This document shows positions 22,421 through 33,640 of a DNA stretch of 64,000 bases, piece by piece. Position 1 is the stretch's first letter. Each line of letters begins with the position of its first letter. The position numbers were made by a program, and so were the translations under genes. The notes below the pieces were generated by a model. It was not told the origin of the DNA. It worked only from the letters and a program-made list of their open reading frames with translations, and did not search any database. Source of the stretch: Pycnopodia helianthoides (taxonomy: Eukaryota; Echinodermata; Asteroidea; Forcipulatida; Asteriidae). The stretch covers positions 6,479,001-6,543,000 of the forward strand of contig CM063253.1 in the NCBI GenBank assembly GCA_032158295.1. Reading direction: 5' to 3'.

Positions 22421-22740
22421 GCTTTCCTTCCTGGAGCTTGTCGGCTCACATCATCACGTTGATAGAACTCAATTACTACTTGAGTACTTTCATCCAAAAT
22501 ATGCTGCATTCTGGGGATGTTTGGCGATAGTGTCGGAGGCACCTCACCACACTCAGCAGCGTATAGCTTACGACAAATCAACTTTCTACGGCGAGGAGTA
22601 GTTGGTAAGGCCTTCGTCATCATGCGTTTGGCTCTTGCAGTGGCTTTCGCATAGGCAGATGCACTGTTGAACAGGAACAGGATGCTGAGTTTTCTCTTGA
22701 GCCTCTCTTTTATGGAGACGATGTTTGGCTACACTTTTAC
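22405..22740 (-). pseudogene. Repeat-associated ORF fragment, C-terminal end after the array
   Basis: The minus strand gives a frame from Met at 22623 with RRKLICRKLYAAECGE and then EFYQRDDVSRQAPGRKAM before a stop at 22405. The short pattern D-[DE]-x-SR-x-PG-[RK]-K is one I associate with ORFs of multicopy invertebrate transposon-like proteins; that link is from memory and unconfirmed. The upstream part (to ~22740) is basic and frame-shifted. Probably a decayed mobile-element gene. Confidence 0.3.
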
Positions 22741-22836
22741 GATTGGCTTCTCGTCGCTTTTTCCTGAAGCTTTTTTTCTTTGCAGATCTTGGCGGTAGCT
22801 CTTCATTTCTCTGCTTCTTATCACGCCAAGTCTTAA

Positions 22837-23112
22837 CTCGTGGCAGTTTCGGGAAGTTCCTCGCTCGCGGCAGTTTTGGGAAAGTTCCTCGCTCGTGGCA
22901 GTTTCAGAAAGTTCCTCGCTCGTGGCAGTTTCGGGAAGTTCCTCGCTCTTGGCAGTTTCGGGAAGTTCCTCGCTCGTGGCAGTTTCGGGAAGTTCCTCGC
23001 TCGTGGCAGTTTTGGGAAGTTCCTCGCTCGTGGCAGTTTTGGGAAGTTCCTCGCTCGTGGCAGTTTTGGGAGTTCCTCGCTCGTGGCAAATTCGGGAAGT
23101 TCCTCACTCTTG
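22837..23112. repeat. 27-bp minisatellite, about ten units
   Basis: The unit is 'ctcgtggcagtttcggg' followed by 'aagttcctcg', with single-base differences between copies. Because 27 is divisible by three, several frames stay open and produce repeat peptides such as QFREVPRSW on the plus strand and CHERGTSRN on the minus strand. These are by-products of the period. Confidence 0.9.
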
Positions 23113-23265
23113 GTTATACTGCTGATAGACCAGTGCCTGTGTTGTGGACCAGGTTGGTTCAGACAAATCCGCCATGATTGCTAAAGAGAGCAAGAGAAAA
23201 GGTAGACGAGCGTATCGATCAAACATTTCATTTCATACATGTATGATTTGTTTCAAATGCATTAA

Positions 23266-23740
23266 TTAATAACTGGGAGGAGACGCATCTGTCTGTATGA
23301 CGAAGGGAAGATTATAATCGGCATAGGCTAAGATGGGAGCTGATGTTAACTTAGAAATCAGCATCTGATGAAATGCAACGCCACATTCATCAGTCCAGAC
23401 AAGCGGTGGGTCTCGCCTGCCACGTTTCCCCCCACTGAGGCCAAAGAGAGGACTTGCTACCTTCGCATAACCTTGGATAAACTTCCGATGGTAGCCATTT
23501 ATCCCCAGGAAAATATCTGACATCCTTCTTTGATTTGGGGATCGGCCAATTCTGTACTACGGTTATTTACTTGGGATTTGTGGCAACACCTTCTGCCGAG
23601 CCAATATGCCCAAGATATTGCACACTGCTCCTCAAGAAGTGACACTTGGAGGGTTTAAGCTTGAGGTTATGTTGTCTTTACCAATCCAACTTTTGGCCTA
23701 GTCGAGTGATGTACTCGTCAATGGTACAGCGAGAACAATG
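23266..23740 (-). mobile_element. Ty3/gypsy reverse transcriptase fragment, broken
   Basis: Minus-strand frames give LKPSKCHFLRSSVQYLGHIG near 23580-23660. After a frame break come NGYHRKFIQGYAKVASPLFG, WTDECGVAFHQML and SAPILAYADYNLPFVIQTDA (23266-23523). This is the RT thumb, connection and start of RNase H of a Ty3/gypsy polyprotein. Several frame changes and truncated ends show a dead fragment. The sequence to 24210 has further open pieces I cannot name. Confidence 0.8.
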
Positions 23741-24210
23741 CTACCCAAGGTATCGCTCTCTTTCTGCTTTGTTGGATTCAAGGGCAACCAGACGTCCTTC
23801 TTGTGCCTCTAAATGTAACAATGCAAAATATCTCCTCAGCATAGTTCAAAAACGCAAACGATCTTTTGGAAATATGGAATCTTTCTGCGGCAAGCATCAC
23901 AGGTCTCCTTTCCATCAAGGTGTTTCTTATCCATGGCAACAACTTGAACCTTTTTGTTCGTGAAATCGAGAACTTGGGGGAGTGCCGCTGAAATAGCATT
24001 ATCTTCGGCACAATGGTTTTTATTCAGGTCACTATGAAAATTTTGAAAAACAACGTTCTGGAAAACCGTCCAAGTGGTTCTTAAATTCATCTACAATCGT
24101 TCTGACCGTTTTTCATTAACTCTGGACTCAAATCTATCACCAGTCCACTATCAGGATTATTTACTGGATCAAGGAGATGGGATAAAAGTCTCCGCCCAGG
24201 ATCTTCTCTT

Positions 24211-24551
24211 AAAGGCCCTGTACACTATTGGTAAGAAATCGAAAAACACAATGTTCACAGATTCACACATAACTTACATGATTTAAAGTAATTAATGGTA
24301 GAAAGGGTTCCTAAAAATATTTCTGCCTAAAATGCTATTGTTTCTGAGAAACGAGTAAAACAATAGTAATTATTGAGCGCGATAATTTGAAAAAACAGAA
24401 AACACATAAGATCTCTTTTCACTATTTTCTCGTGACCGCGATGACCAATTGAGCTCAAACTTTCACAGCTTTGTTTGTTCATGCATATGTTTAATCACAC
24501 AAAATGTGGACACTGATTTTGAGCTGTTACCAAAAGTGTACAATACCTTTA
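24211..24551. mobile_element. MITE-like element of the ggccctgtacactattgg family
   Basis: It begins aaaggccctgtacactattg and ends ccaaaagtgtacaatacctt, imperfect terminal inverted repeats of ~24 bp. The internal landmark 'cactattttctcgtgacc' is shared with 53173-53522 and 56477-56791 (the latter inverted). There is no ORF. Confidence 0.75.
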
Positions 24552-24744
24552 ATACGGACGGAGTCTTATTCTCCATACTATTTTCCAGACTTTGTATGAC
24601 TTTCTTTTTTTCCTTTTTTTAATCTCTTGAATTAATTTATCATTCTTGTCCCCTAAATCCTTTTGGTTTTTCAGGTTTGTTATTTTTTTTTTTTAGTCTG
24701 TTTGATTGGCTGTCTCCTACAAGCTTCTGCTCATCAAAACGGCC

Positions 24745-25065
24745 CCATAGTGCCAATGGGATCCAAGAGGGTACGATTGAACCTCTCACAGAGTCCATTA
24801 CCTTCGGGATGGTATGGTGTCGTATGACTCTTCCTCGTCCCATACAACCTGCACAGCTCTTTGATTGTGTTAGATTCAAAGTTGGTCTGAATGGAGTCTT
24901 GCCTGCATCCCGTGGTACATAATAAACTTTTCCCAGGGAACCTTTGCTGTGGTTGCCGCAGTCTGGTCTCGGGTGGGCACAGCTACTGTCATCTTGGTGA
25001 AATGGTCGGTTATCACCAACACATGCTCATAACCACCAGAGGATCGCTCCGGTGAGTGGAAATCT
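24745..25065 (-). mobile_element. Ty3/gypsy integrase core fragment, broken
   Basis: Reading the minus strand gives [20 protein letters not shown], then [18 protein letters not shown], then (next frame) [20 protein letters not shown] with [12 protein letters not shown]. The three acidic residues of the DDE core (D of VITD, D of HSDQ, E of CERF) are visible. Frameshifts and a stop after MGPF show it is not functional. Confidence 0.8.
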
Positions 25066-25139
25066 AAAGCTACTTACTCAAGTGGTGCTTAGGTCTTGAA
25101 TGACACCAACGGGACTTTAACTTCTCCTGTGAGGTTGAA

Positions 25140-25445
25140 GCAGGGCAGGCCACTACGTCTGCAACGCTAGACATTTCTCCGGGTCGGTTTGGATACCTTG
25201 TTCTGATGCCACATGGCCAAGGAAGTTGATGGACTTCTTCAGTAGATGACACTTTGCGGGCTCGGCTTTCAGTCCATGTTTGGCCAGGCGGGAAAGCATT
25301 ATGTTGAGTCTTTGTAAATGGGAGGAGACGCGTCTGTCTGTATGACGAAGGGACGATCATAGTCGGCATATGCTAAGATTGGAGCTGATGTTAACTTTGA
25401 TACTAAACTCTGAAATGCAACGCCAAATTCATCAGTCCAGACAGA
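25140..25445 (-). mobile_element. Second Ty3/gypsy reverse transcriptase fragment, rearranged
   Basis: The minus strand gives first WTDEFGVAFQSLVSKLTSAP with YADYDRPFVIQTDASPP (RNase H side), and then, further downstream on that strand, MLSRLAKHGLKAEPAKCHLL and INFLGHVASEQGIQTDPEK (RT side). In an intact element the order is the reverse, so the locus has been rearranged. The sequence from 25446 to 26600 shows nothing I can name apart from a dispersed repeat near 26425-26545 shared with 42905-43080. Confidence 0.7.
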
Positions 25446-26424
25446 CTACATGTAGGCTACATGCCGAAAATTACTGTAATCAAGGAGTTTGGCAAAGAAA
25501 TACAAGAATTGAATAAACAGCATAAGGAACGAGGATCATGTCAACTGTCAATCATCCCACACAAAAACAAATTCAAAAATAAACAAAGAAAACAAAAGGG
25601 GGAAGTTAATTAGAGTGCCTACATTGATTTATAATTTTCAAGGTGCCTTTTTGTGGTTCTCTTGGTTTTTGGTTCTCTTTTTCACTGAATGGAGCGTATG
25701 CAGAAACTGTTTTTGTTGTGTTACAAATATAAAATAATCTCAAGTTAATTTACATGTACCCCACTGAAATAGCTTACCTAGTTCTGTTCCCCTTCAATAG
25801 CACAAGCTCCATACTGTTGGCGGTATGCATGGTATGCTGTCTGCAGAGTCCCTTGATTAAGGGGCTGTTGCCTCAAATCGGGGATGATCTGTGAAGCAAC
25901 TGATGTTCGGCGGTCTGGGGGAAACAAGCTCATTGAGTTTGTTTCCAAAGTATCTAATCCTCAGCAAACTCATTGAATCCTTTATAATGGCCATCTACCG
26001 AGGGGAAATGTTTGTCGGATTTTCTTGACAGCGCAGGCAGGTAGTGGTAACTCTGACGTTCCGACCCAAATATCCCCAGCACCAACAGGCTAACTGCCTG
26101 TATGCAGTGTGTCTGTATTTCCTGTGGGGATAGAACATAGATTGGACATTAGTAGTGCTGTCATCTTCTCTCCTTGTTTGGATTTCTTGTTTGTGATGGT
26201 AAAAACAGAACAACAACCATCATGTAAATGTACCAATCATTACTATTGTGTTTAATTTGTTTGATTTTATGTGCATGTACTTTATGTGCATGTAAAAACA
26301 CACAGTATTTTGGTACATTATGTAGGGGAGGTGATTAACGTAGTTTGTCTCTATAAAGCAAAGTTTGCTGTTCAAGGTTTTAGCCAGGATTTGGAAAAAG
26401 GGTGTCAAAATTTGCTGGAAATTT

Positions 26425-26545
26425 TATGATTGGGTGTCCAAATTGTTCACTTACAATACATTTACATGTAAATGACAGATAAAGCAGGGTGTCAAAATTT
26501 AAAACAGGGTGTGCCCAAAAGACACCCAGACACCCAGATTCCCCT
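26425..26545. repeat. Dispersed repeat 'acagggtgtccaaattt' family
   Basis: Phrases 'ttcacttacaatacattta', 'gtaaatgacagataaa' and 'gacacccagacaccc' recur as a tandem pair at 42905-43080 in the receptor gene. It is non-coding. Confidence 0.6.
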
Positions 26546-26639
26546 CTGGCTAACAATATGTTGCTGTTAGATTCACAGTTATTTATAGCAGGTATTTGGT
26601 ATACTTACTGGTCTTGTGTCCCTTCCTGCCTCCGCCCAC

Positions 26640-27301
26640 CATAATGCTGCCTGTAGTCTAAGTAGGTCGTGTCAAGCACCCATCTGTCCAGGCTAGACGA
26701 TGTGGAATCCAGGGTGCTGCGTGATACACTCAATGGCTTCAGTCATGGTTTTTACGGGATCTAGTTCCCGGTCGTTGAACATTTGGTGCATCACCCCCAA
26801 ACTTTGCATTATCCTCTAGTGCATGCATCAGTGTGGCCTTGTTGTTCTTAATTAAACACCCTTCACTTGTGGCTATTGCAAGTGGAAGAGAGCTAAGTAC
26901 ATGTAGATCATCATATTTTGAAGGTCCAGATTTCTTGCTCGTCCAATAATGGCCAGTCTTGCAAAAATCTCCCTGTCACTTCTGAAGGATACCTCTTTTC
27001 CTTTGACCTTAGTTTGTACTTTTTTTGAAAGGGCAGTGAAAGTTTTGAGTTTCATCTTGCGAATTGGTTCATTGATTGAACCCTCGTCTTTTTGGAGATG
27101 CTCTTGGTAGAACTTTCCGAATGCCTCTTCACCTTTGTCTAGGGCAGCTATCAAGTCATTGGTAACTTCTGGAGAAGCCACTACACCAGAAGCAAGATGT
27201 ACAATTTTTTTCGATGCGCTCTCGTTGTCGCAATCAAATGGATTTACCATGTCTGTAATGGCGTCCATGACATTGTTGACAGCATCTTTGTCTTTCTTCA
27301 T
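26640..27301 (-). pseudogene. Decayed ORF of an unnamed repeat-associated family
   Basis: The frame 27301-26873 encodes 142 residues with NVMDAITDMVNPFDCDN, GEEAFGKFYQEHLQ, INEPIRKMKLKTFTALSKK and VKGKEVSFRSDREIFARLA. It then breaks, and related frames (LAIATSEGCLIKNNKATLMHA, then DAPNVQRPGTRSRK) continue to about 26640. The MKLKTF and VKGKEV patterns recall a protein found next to many invertebrate mobile elements, but I cannot name the family. There is no start context or splice pattern suggesting a host gene. Confidence 0.4.
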
Positions 27302-28409
27302 CCTGTCTTCTGCCAGCTCTTTCCGTATTGTCGCTTTTTGTCCTTACCCGACCATCTCCTCGCATTGTCTGGTTATTGAAACCCTCTCGTGATGAGCTGC
27401 AATCCATCTATTTACTGAACCCTTGTTCATTGTAAAAAACCTTCATACTGTAACACTTAAAATGGGTGTCACTAATAGATATATAGCTGGCCGAAGACAA
27501 ATGCAAATAACCCTCATAGGTAGATCCTTATCTTTGGGCTATCAGATGAAGAGGTTTATTATAACTCTGTCTTGACAAACATATTGAATGTGGAAGTACC
27601 GTGTTAGAGAAGCAAGAATAGAATGAGCTTGGTAATGGAAAACAAGACATTTATTGGTTATTTGGTCACTGCATAGAGCAGGGACTGGTCACTGACATGG
27701 TCAGTGCATGGAGGAAGGGTCAGTGTGACATTGTCAGTGGGGTGGTCCATAGGTCATAAAAAAGACACATAAATCCTACAAGTTCTAGACAGCCAGTCTA
27801 GACACTGGTCATCTAGGTGGGCAGTTAAATGATTATGGTGAGGCACCTAGTTCTGTCTGCTTGTGAGACTGGGGGTAACAACATTTCAAGCTTACAATAC
27901 CACCACGTGTTTTTGGAGTCTTTGATGACAGTCTGTTCAATTGACATATATCGCTGCCTCTGCACAGCAAAGTTCCCTTGGTTGAATCGATCGTGCACGG
28001 TTGGATGCGTGATTGGCAAGTTAATCATTTTTATTTAACACCCAAGCAGGTCCTTGCCATTTGATTGGAGGATTGTCCGTCACGTGATAGCAAATAAACG
28101 TACCATTGCACGCTACGTCATTCACCGTGCATTTTTTTTTCTCCATTCACCGTGAATTTCTCGTTCCATCCGATTTGTTCTATTGCACGCTCGCCTGCCC
28201 TCCATTGATGAAAGCATTCTTGTACAATTTATTTATTATTATCCTTCATAGTATAGTGTTATCCTTCAATCAAATGACAAAGATCTACTTGGATGTTATA
28301 TAAAAAACAAATAATGAATGTTTTTCATACGTGCAATAGTAAGAATATTTTCATTCGTTGACAGATGGAATGTTCCATTGCACTCATAAACATTCATTAT
28401 TTGTATAGA

Positions 28410-28745
28410 CAATGTGACCTGTGACATCACATGTTTGCAAAAGAGCCACAGAGCCTGGACTTCCGGCGGGCACATTTGTACACAGCTCAATGGAAGAATA
28501 CAACAAATCTTATGTTTTATGGAGATCGCACCGTCTGATTTTCCTCAACTTTTTACATGAAGAAAGGGGGGACATCTCAAAAGCTGTACAGCTGTTGTAA
28601 ATTTACTTTTGTAAATTTTGAATTGATGTGAAAATTATGACACAAAATATAAATTTTCCCATTGAGCCTGTGTAGCATTTTGCCCGTCAGGAATAGCATT
28701 ATAATGTACAAGGTCACCTCTCTGTAAACAAATGTAACATAGTGT
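28410..28745 (-). repeat. Dispersed repeat, inverted relative to 53635-53970
   Basis: Landmarks such as 'agccacagagcctggacttcc', shortened here as 'cagagcctggacttcc', plus 'gacctgtgacatcaca', 'atgacacaaaat' and 'gtacaaggtcac', occur in reverse complement order at 53635-53970. It is non-coding. The sequence 27400-28400 and 29030-29500 otherwise shows no recognisable feature. Confidence 0.65.
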
Positions 28746-28826
28746 AAAGGCCTACTAACCAATAGACTGGTAGATATCTAGCATAGTTGTGCCGTTTAGT
28801 GCAAGAACAGTGTTAAGATGACATAT

Positions 28827-29020
28827 GGGCCCAATTTCATAGAGCTGCTTAAGCAGAAAATATCGCTTAACGATTGCCTGCTAAGCAGAAATGAGCAGGA
28901 TACCAGTTACAAATTGTTCATGTGACATGGTAGTTTGGCTGGTAACCTTATTCTGAAAAGCATAACTTTGTTGTGCTTACCTACTTTTTGTGCTTATTAT
29001 AGGCTCTATGAAATTGGGCC
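28827..29020. mobile_element. MITE of the gggcccaatttcatag family
   Basis: It starts gggcccaatttcatagagct and ends with the inverse (agctctatgaaattgggcc, one mismatch), about 195 bp long, with no ORF. The interior carries 'gagcaggataccagt', 'catggtagtttggctgg' and 'gcataactttgttgtgctt'. The same 30-bp left flank (gtgcaagaacagtgtta...) precedes the truncated copy at 52687, so that copy arose with its flank. Confidence 0.85.
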
Positions 29021-29511
29021 ATGGTTGGATCCCATCCATAAACATGATGCAAAAGTTGTCTTACAAATTACAATGTAAGCTTACCAAGGGTTTGAATTTT
29101 AAGCTTTCATCTCTAATCATATAGAGGTCAATCATTTCTGTATAATCGTCACCATACACCCAGACACTGCGAATCTTGTTGATTTTGTGCCCGGTTTTGA
29201 AAGTTTTCCCACCATGACAATCTTTATACCATGTAAGTTATTTTACAAATCTGTGACCATTTTCAATCTTGCCAATATTGTGCCCAATCTGTAAATGATA
29301 GTTATAAAAATTTATTGATGAACGAATAAGAATGATGTTAACCATGTCTATTTTTCTTACTAGTGGACTTCTAAAAAGCCATCCAATAGACCTTTATGCA
29401 CATGACATCACTTGAATAAAGGACCCTCGGGTAGAGGTCCAAAGAAGGTTGGTCATCGATCGGCACACCATGTGCGTCATGCATAATCCACAGGCAAATC
29501 ACCAGGGTGGG

Positions 29512-29582
29512 ATTCGAAACCCACGATCTTTGCGTTGCTAGAGCAGAGATGTCTCACCGCTAGACCACCGAGCTATAGCCCG
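29512..29582 (-). repeat. tRNA-like SINE head
   Basis: On the minus strand it shows 'cggtggtctagcggtgaga' as box A region and 'gtgggtttcgaatccc' as box B. Related to the pair in SETD9 intron 5. Confidence 0.6.
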
Positions 29583-29699
29583 CTGGCTAGAGGTAGCTTG
29601 AATCCTTAGCAGCCGGTGGTACTGCAACGATTTAATAGATGTTAATTGTTGCATCGGGGATAAAGAATTTACCTCACACGAGAGTGGAATATCGAGGCA

Positions 29700-29780
29700 G
29701 AGCACTCAGGCAGAGCGCACCGGACTGAAGCTCTGGCGTTTTCGATCAGTAGAGTGTGGGTTCGAGTCCCGGTCTATAAA
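29700..29780 (+). repeat. tRNA-like SINE head, different family
   Basis: Sequence 'cagagcgcaccggactgaag' followed by 'gtgggttcgagtcccg' resembles the second half of a tRNA with a good box B. The acceptor arm is not recognisable. Confidence 0.4.
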
Positions 29781-30404
29781 CACCATGCCCAATATGGGGC
29801 AGAGGGTATCCCCCCCCCCCCCAATACTTCCATACTTTAACATACTATTTTTCCTCTTGAACAGAAGTACCCCGCCTCTAAAGAATTCCTGAGATTCCAA
29901 GCACACAATGAAGACACAATAGGGCTGGGGTGGGATTGGGGGGGGTGGTTACCCATCAAGCACCAACTGACACTTATGTTCTTAAAGAAGGCACTTCACC
30001 ATAATTGCTTCGTCTTTCGGATGGGACATAAAGCAGTCGGTCCCGTGTGTTTTGTAAATGCACGGAAAAGAACACGGTACACTTACAATGTATGTGAAAG
30101 AGAAAGGGTTTGCCTCAGTGTTTCTGTCATGGTCTTCTTTATATTATTTCTGAGTACGTGCTTGTGCATTGAGACCTATTAAACTATTTTTTTCCTTAGT
30201 GGCTCGACTCGACCACGGACCTTTTGGTTCACCTAATTGTTAATTATCCGTCTCAGTGCAAATGCATGTCTTTAAGGACCATTGCCTACAAGCTCTGCTT
30301 CTAAAATGGATCCCTCTGCAGTGTCATAATTGTTTTTTTAATCATGTTCTTTATATCTATACTGTTAAGTTGTATTCTGATGATAATGTTTCTTTGCTAG
30401 ATAC

Positions 30405-30442
30405 TGTGGAAAATAAATGAACCTTGAACCTTGAACCTTGAA
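30405..30442 (+). repeat. Non-LTR element tail with 'accttga' repeats
   Basis: The sequence 'gaaaataaatg' followed by four to five copies of 'aaccttg' is the usual microsatellite 3' end of an L2/CR1-type LINE or a SINE that uses it. The body upstream (about 30200-30400) is not identifiable by eye. The sequence 30443-31840 shows nothing I can name. Confidence 0.5.
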
Positions 30443-31844
30443 TATGTACCACCTCACCTTGTATCCCTTTCAAGGTGTTATGGTTGCTTTGTCTCTTAAA
30501 ATCATTCTTCACAAGCTCCACCTAATTTGGTATTTTGGTGCCTGCAGGAGCGTCATTGATGACAGACATGGCGCATAATCAATGCACACTATTATTAGAG
30601 ACCAAAAAGAACTCACTCCGCGGCAGTGCAGTTAATTACGAGAAGTCCCCCCGATCCACAAAGCTAAAGTAGTAGTCCAGGCCGATTTCCTACCTTCCGC
30701 CCAGGTAGTAGTTAATATAAGCAGGACAGTTCTTTTCAGAACTGAGAAGTCTCCCGAATTCCGAAAATCTACTCCGCGGTAGTAGAATAAATAGCAAGAC
30801 AAGTTCTCTAAAGAACAAAATCTACACAGCAAAGTAGATATTTATACACATGGTGTTACCGCAAACCGAATATATACACTATTATTGTTACTATTTTTAT
30901 AAAAAGCTACAGCAATCCAACTTTCCCCCCCCAAAAAAAGAGGGTATAATAATTATCCAATATCTTTCAAGGAATTCTAAGCCTAGCCATTTAAAGGGGC
31001 ACTGTCATCATGATCACAGCAAGTCTTAGGCCAAACATTAAATTCTGAACTTTCACCCAGTTACTGCACGCGCGCGATAATAATGAGGGCACCCTACAAA
31101 GCATTTGTTTGTGATGTGACGGTCAACGCGTGTTTCCATGTCCAGCCACAAGCAGACTATGATCACGATGACGGACGGTGCCATTTTTAAAAAAGGGCAC
31201 CGTGTTTTTGTACAAGTCTAAGTTTCTACTAAATCTTACAAGAGGCACATGTATTTTAAACCCAAGTGGTCCTTGTCCTCAATATCCTTTGAACAGACCT
31301 GTGATTTTTATCGGATCTTTTCCTGATTTCAGATTGTTTTTGTTGATCTCCCTACGCCCTCGCATTTCTTGAAAGATGCAAAACTGTCCTTATAGAATTA
31401 ACACGCTGCTTGTTGTGACCAACCTTCAGATCTCTATTTGAAACGATATAGAAAGTCTGTAAACGTCTAAAATGTAACACCCTGTTAACTCAAAAGGGCT
31501 TCAACCAGACCGAGGAGTGACTGGTACCCAATTTATTTTTATTTTCATACACTCGCACCCATTTATTAGGAAGATGAACAACTGTTTGTAACTATTGTCA
31601 ATGCAGAAATACTTTAATATCAGGAATCCAAATTGTTTGTTTTTATTTTTTTTTTCTTCACATGATCTTCCCAACAAGGTAACTCTACAAAGCTCCCACA
31701 AGGAGATATAAACACCAAGCTGGCAACAGTCAATCTCTCTCATACAAACATTGGTTTAACGTCTATGATTATGAACTGCACAAATCAATAAATTGTGATT
31801 CAGTAACTAGACCACAATACTTATAGTCATTGTGAAATCAGCGG

Positions 31845-31915
31845 TTAGCTTGGACCGGATTCGAACCCACAACCTTGTGATTGTGAGTCCTGCAGTCTAA
31901 CCACTTGTCCACAGA
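31845..31915 (-). repeat. tRNA-like SINE head
   Basis: Minus strand: 'gacaagtggttagactgcag' followed by 'ttgtgggttcgaatccg'. Boxes A and B are preserved. Confidence 0.5.
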
Positions 31916-32212
31916 AACCCATTAAAACAAAAAAAAACAATGTAGCAAGCACAGAGTTTATCATTTAAAATTTTTTTTCAAGAAAACAGAGTTGAAATTT
32001 ATTATACAATTTTGAATAATCCATACATCAAGTTTGAGATTTTTCAAGTGTATTTTTGTACCAATACTGAATAATTTGTTGATGTCATGGCTCAAAATAG
32101 CCGAATAAAAAAATACTATATTATTTGGTTTTACCCTTTCACCGATGTGTGTAAAGCACTGTTTACTCAGTGCTTCTCCGAGTTCTGTGAAACAAAATCC
32201 ACAGGCATGTTA

Positions 32213-32300
32213 CTCAGGTGGGATTCGAACCCACGACCTTTGCCATTCTAGCGCAGATGTCTTACCAACTATACCACCGAGATTGCCTGGTAGCTAGAGG
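32213..32300 (-). repeat. tRNA-like SINE head
   Basis: Minus strand: 'gctctagaatg'-family variant with 'gtgggttcgaatcccacc' as box B and 'ggtatagttggtaagac' as box A. Same family as the SETD9 intron 5 pair. The tail motif 'gcaaatttaacatctattta' follows at ~32398. Confidence 0.6.
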
Positions 32301-32504
32301 CAGTTCAAATCCTATATTTTAGCAGCGAGCGGGTACCGCAACAAATAAATAGGTGTTAAATTTGCACCGGGGATAACTATCTTATCTTTATCCCCAGTGC
32401 AAATTTAACATCTATTTAAACAAAATTAGTTTCCTTTTTTATTTTTGTTTAGGTGAAAATATGGTGTCCAAACTGCTCACCTTGTAGTTCTTTTACGTGC
32501 ATTG

Positions 32505-32843
32505 GTAATAACAACTAGTTCTTATATAGCGCATTTTACAATAACGTTTCAATGCGCTTTACATTAGTGCCCTGGTCATTGGGCCAATAGCATTCCTGTA
32601 ATCTTTCTCAGCTCCCTGGGGAGTATACAGCCCTGCGCACCGAAGGCTTTTTCATACACAATATCAACCTCTACCCTCGCAGGTACCCATTTATACCCCT
32701 GGGTGGAGAGGAGCAACTATAGTAAAGCATTTTGCTCAAGAACACAAGTGTCATGACCGGGATTCGAAAACCACACCCCGATGACTCGACCACCAGAACT
32801 TGAATCCGATGCTCTAAACCACTCGGCCATGACACCCTAAAGG
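32505..32843 (-). mobile_element. SINE with tRNA-Ser/Leu-like head
   Basis: On the minus strand the head reads 'gtgtcatggccgagtggttt' with a box B-like 'gtggttttcgaatcccggtc'. Then come 'cttgagcaaaatgcttta', 'ggggtataaatgggtacct' and the tail 'gcgctatataagaac'. Other copies lie at 33885-34165, 56990-57112, 57770-58122 and 59290-59575. Confidence 0.7.
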
Positions 32844-33064
32844 GTAGTAGACTGTTGCACATACATGCATATTTTACTCTGCGTGTGAATACTGTGTATT
32901 TACCCTGTGCGTAAATAATGGAGCGCACACTTGGTAAACAGCAAAAAAACAGCATGGTGAATGGACCATTGAGAATTCCGGCTGTCGATCATGAATACAG
33001 TAAAAAGGGAATACTGTCTGAACGTCATACCCAACTAACATCACTCATTATATAGTGGTCATAC

Positions 33065-33215
33065 CAGGCCTCAAATTTCGCCACGGCGCCACAGCAATTG
33101 CTGTGGATGCCCTTAAAAACCTTCAATACAAATTCAAATTTTCCTCATTGGGTGCCCTTCATTTTGGGGAAATTGCCGTGCCCTTTTGAAAACAAAGATC
33201 GAGGCCTGTCATACA
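33065..33215. repeat. Dispersed repeat, inverted copy at 37368-37515
   Basis: Phrases 'caaatttcgccacggcgcca' and 'gcaattgctgtgg' plus 'tgggtgcccttcattttgg' occur in reverse order and strand at 37368-37515. The pair brackets PLGRKT. It is non-coding. Confidence 0.65.
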
Positions 33216-33640
33216 CTTCTACAAACAACATACATCAAAACATTCATCTAAATGTAGTACTGGCAGTGTGGTGCACAAGTTCATGACTGTACAAGACTGT
33301 ATATGAAAATGGTTTACCCTCTGCGAGTGAATTTGGACAGTGAGTTTAAGGTCAAAGTCCAAATTCCACTTTCTTGGTTCGCATCGGGTGTGCTCTCCCA
33401 CATGTGTGGCCTTGGCTACAGCTACATGTATGGCAGGTCAAGCCAATTGGGACATAATGCATAATGTGGGCTATTGGGTCAATAAAAACTCACATAGTCG
33501 GAGAAGGTACAATGCTTTTTTGACAAATGTCAAGTTCCGTATATGAAATTTTACTCTATTCTATATTTCATAAGAAAGATAACACTATTATAAAAAACTA
33601 TTCTCGAATTTGATATATTTTTAGAGACTCTCCAGAATGT

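Noticed and set aside
22837..23112. CRISPR-like array
   Set aside because: Units are contiguous with no unique spacers, and the sequence is eukaryotic.
22725..23184. Two long plus-strand frames of 114-150 residues
   Set aside because: Their length comes from the 27-bp period of the minisatellite, which keeps all frames open.
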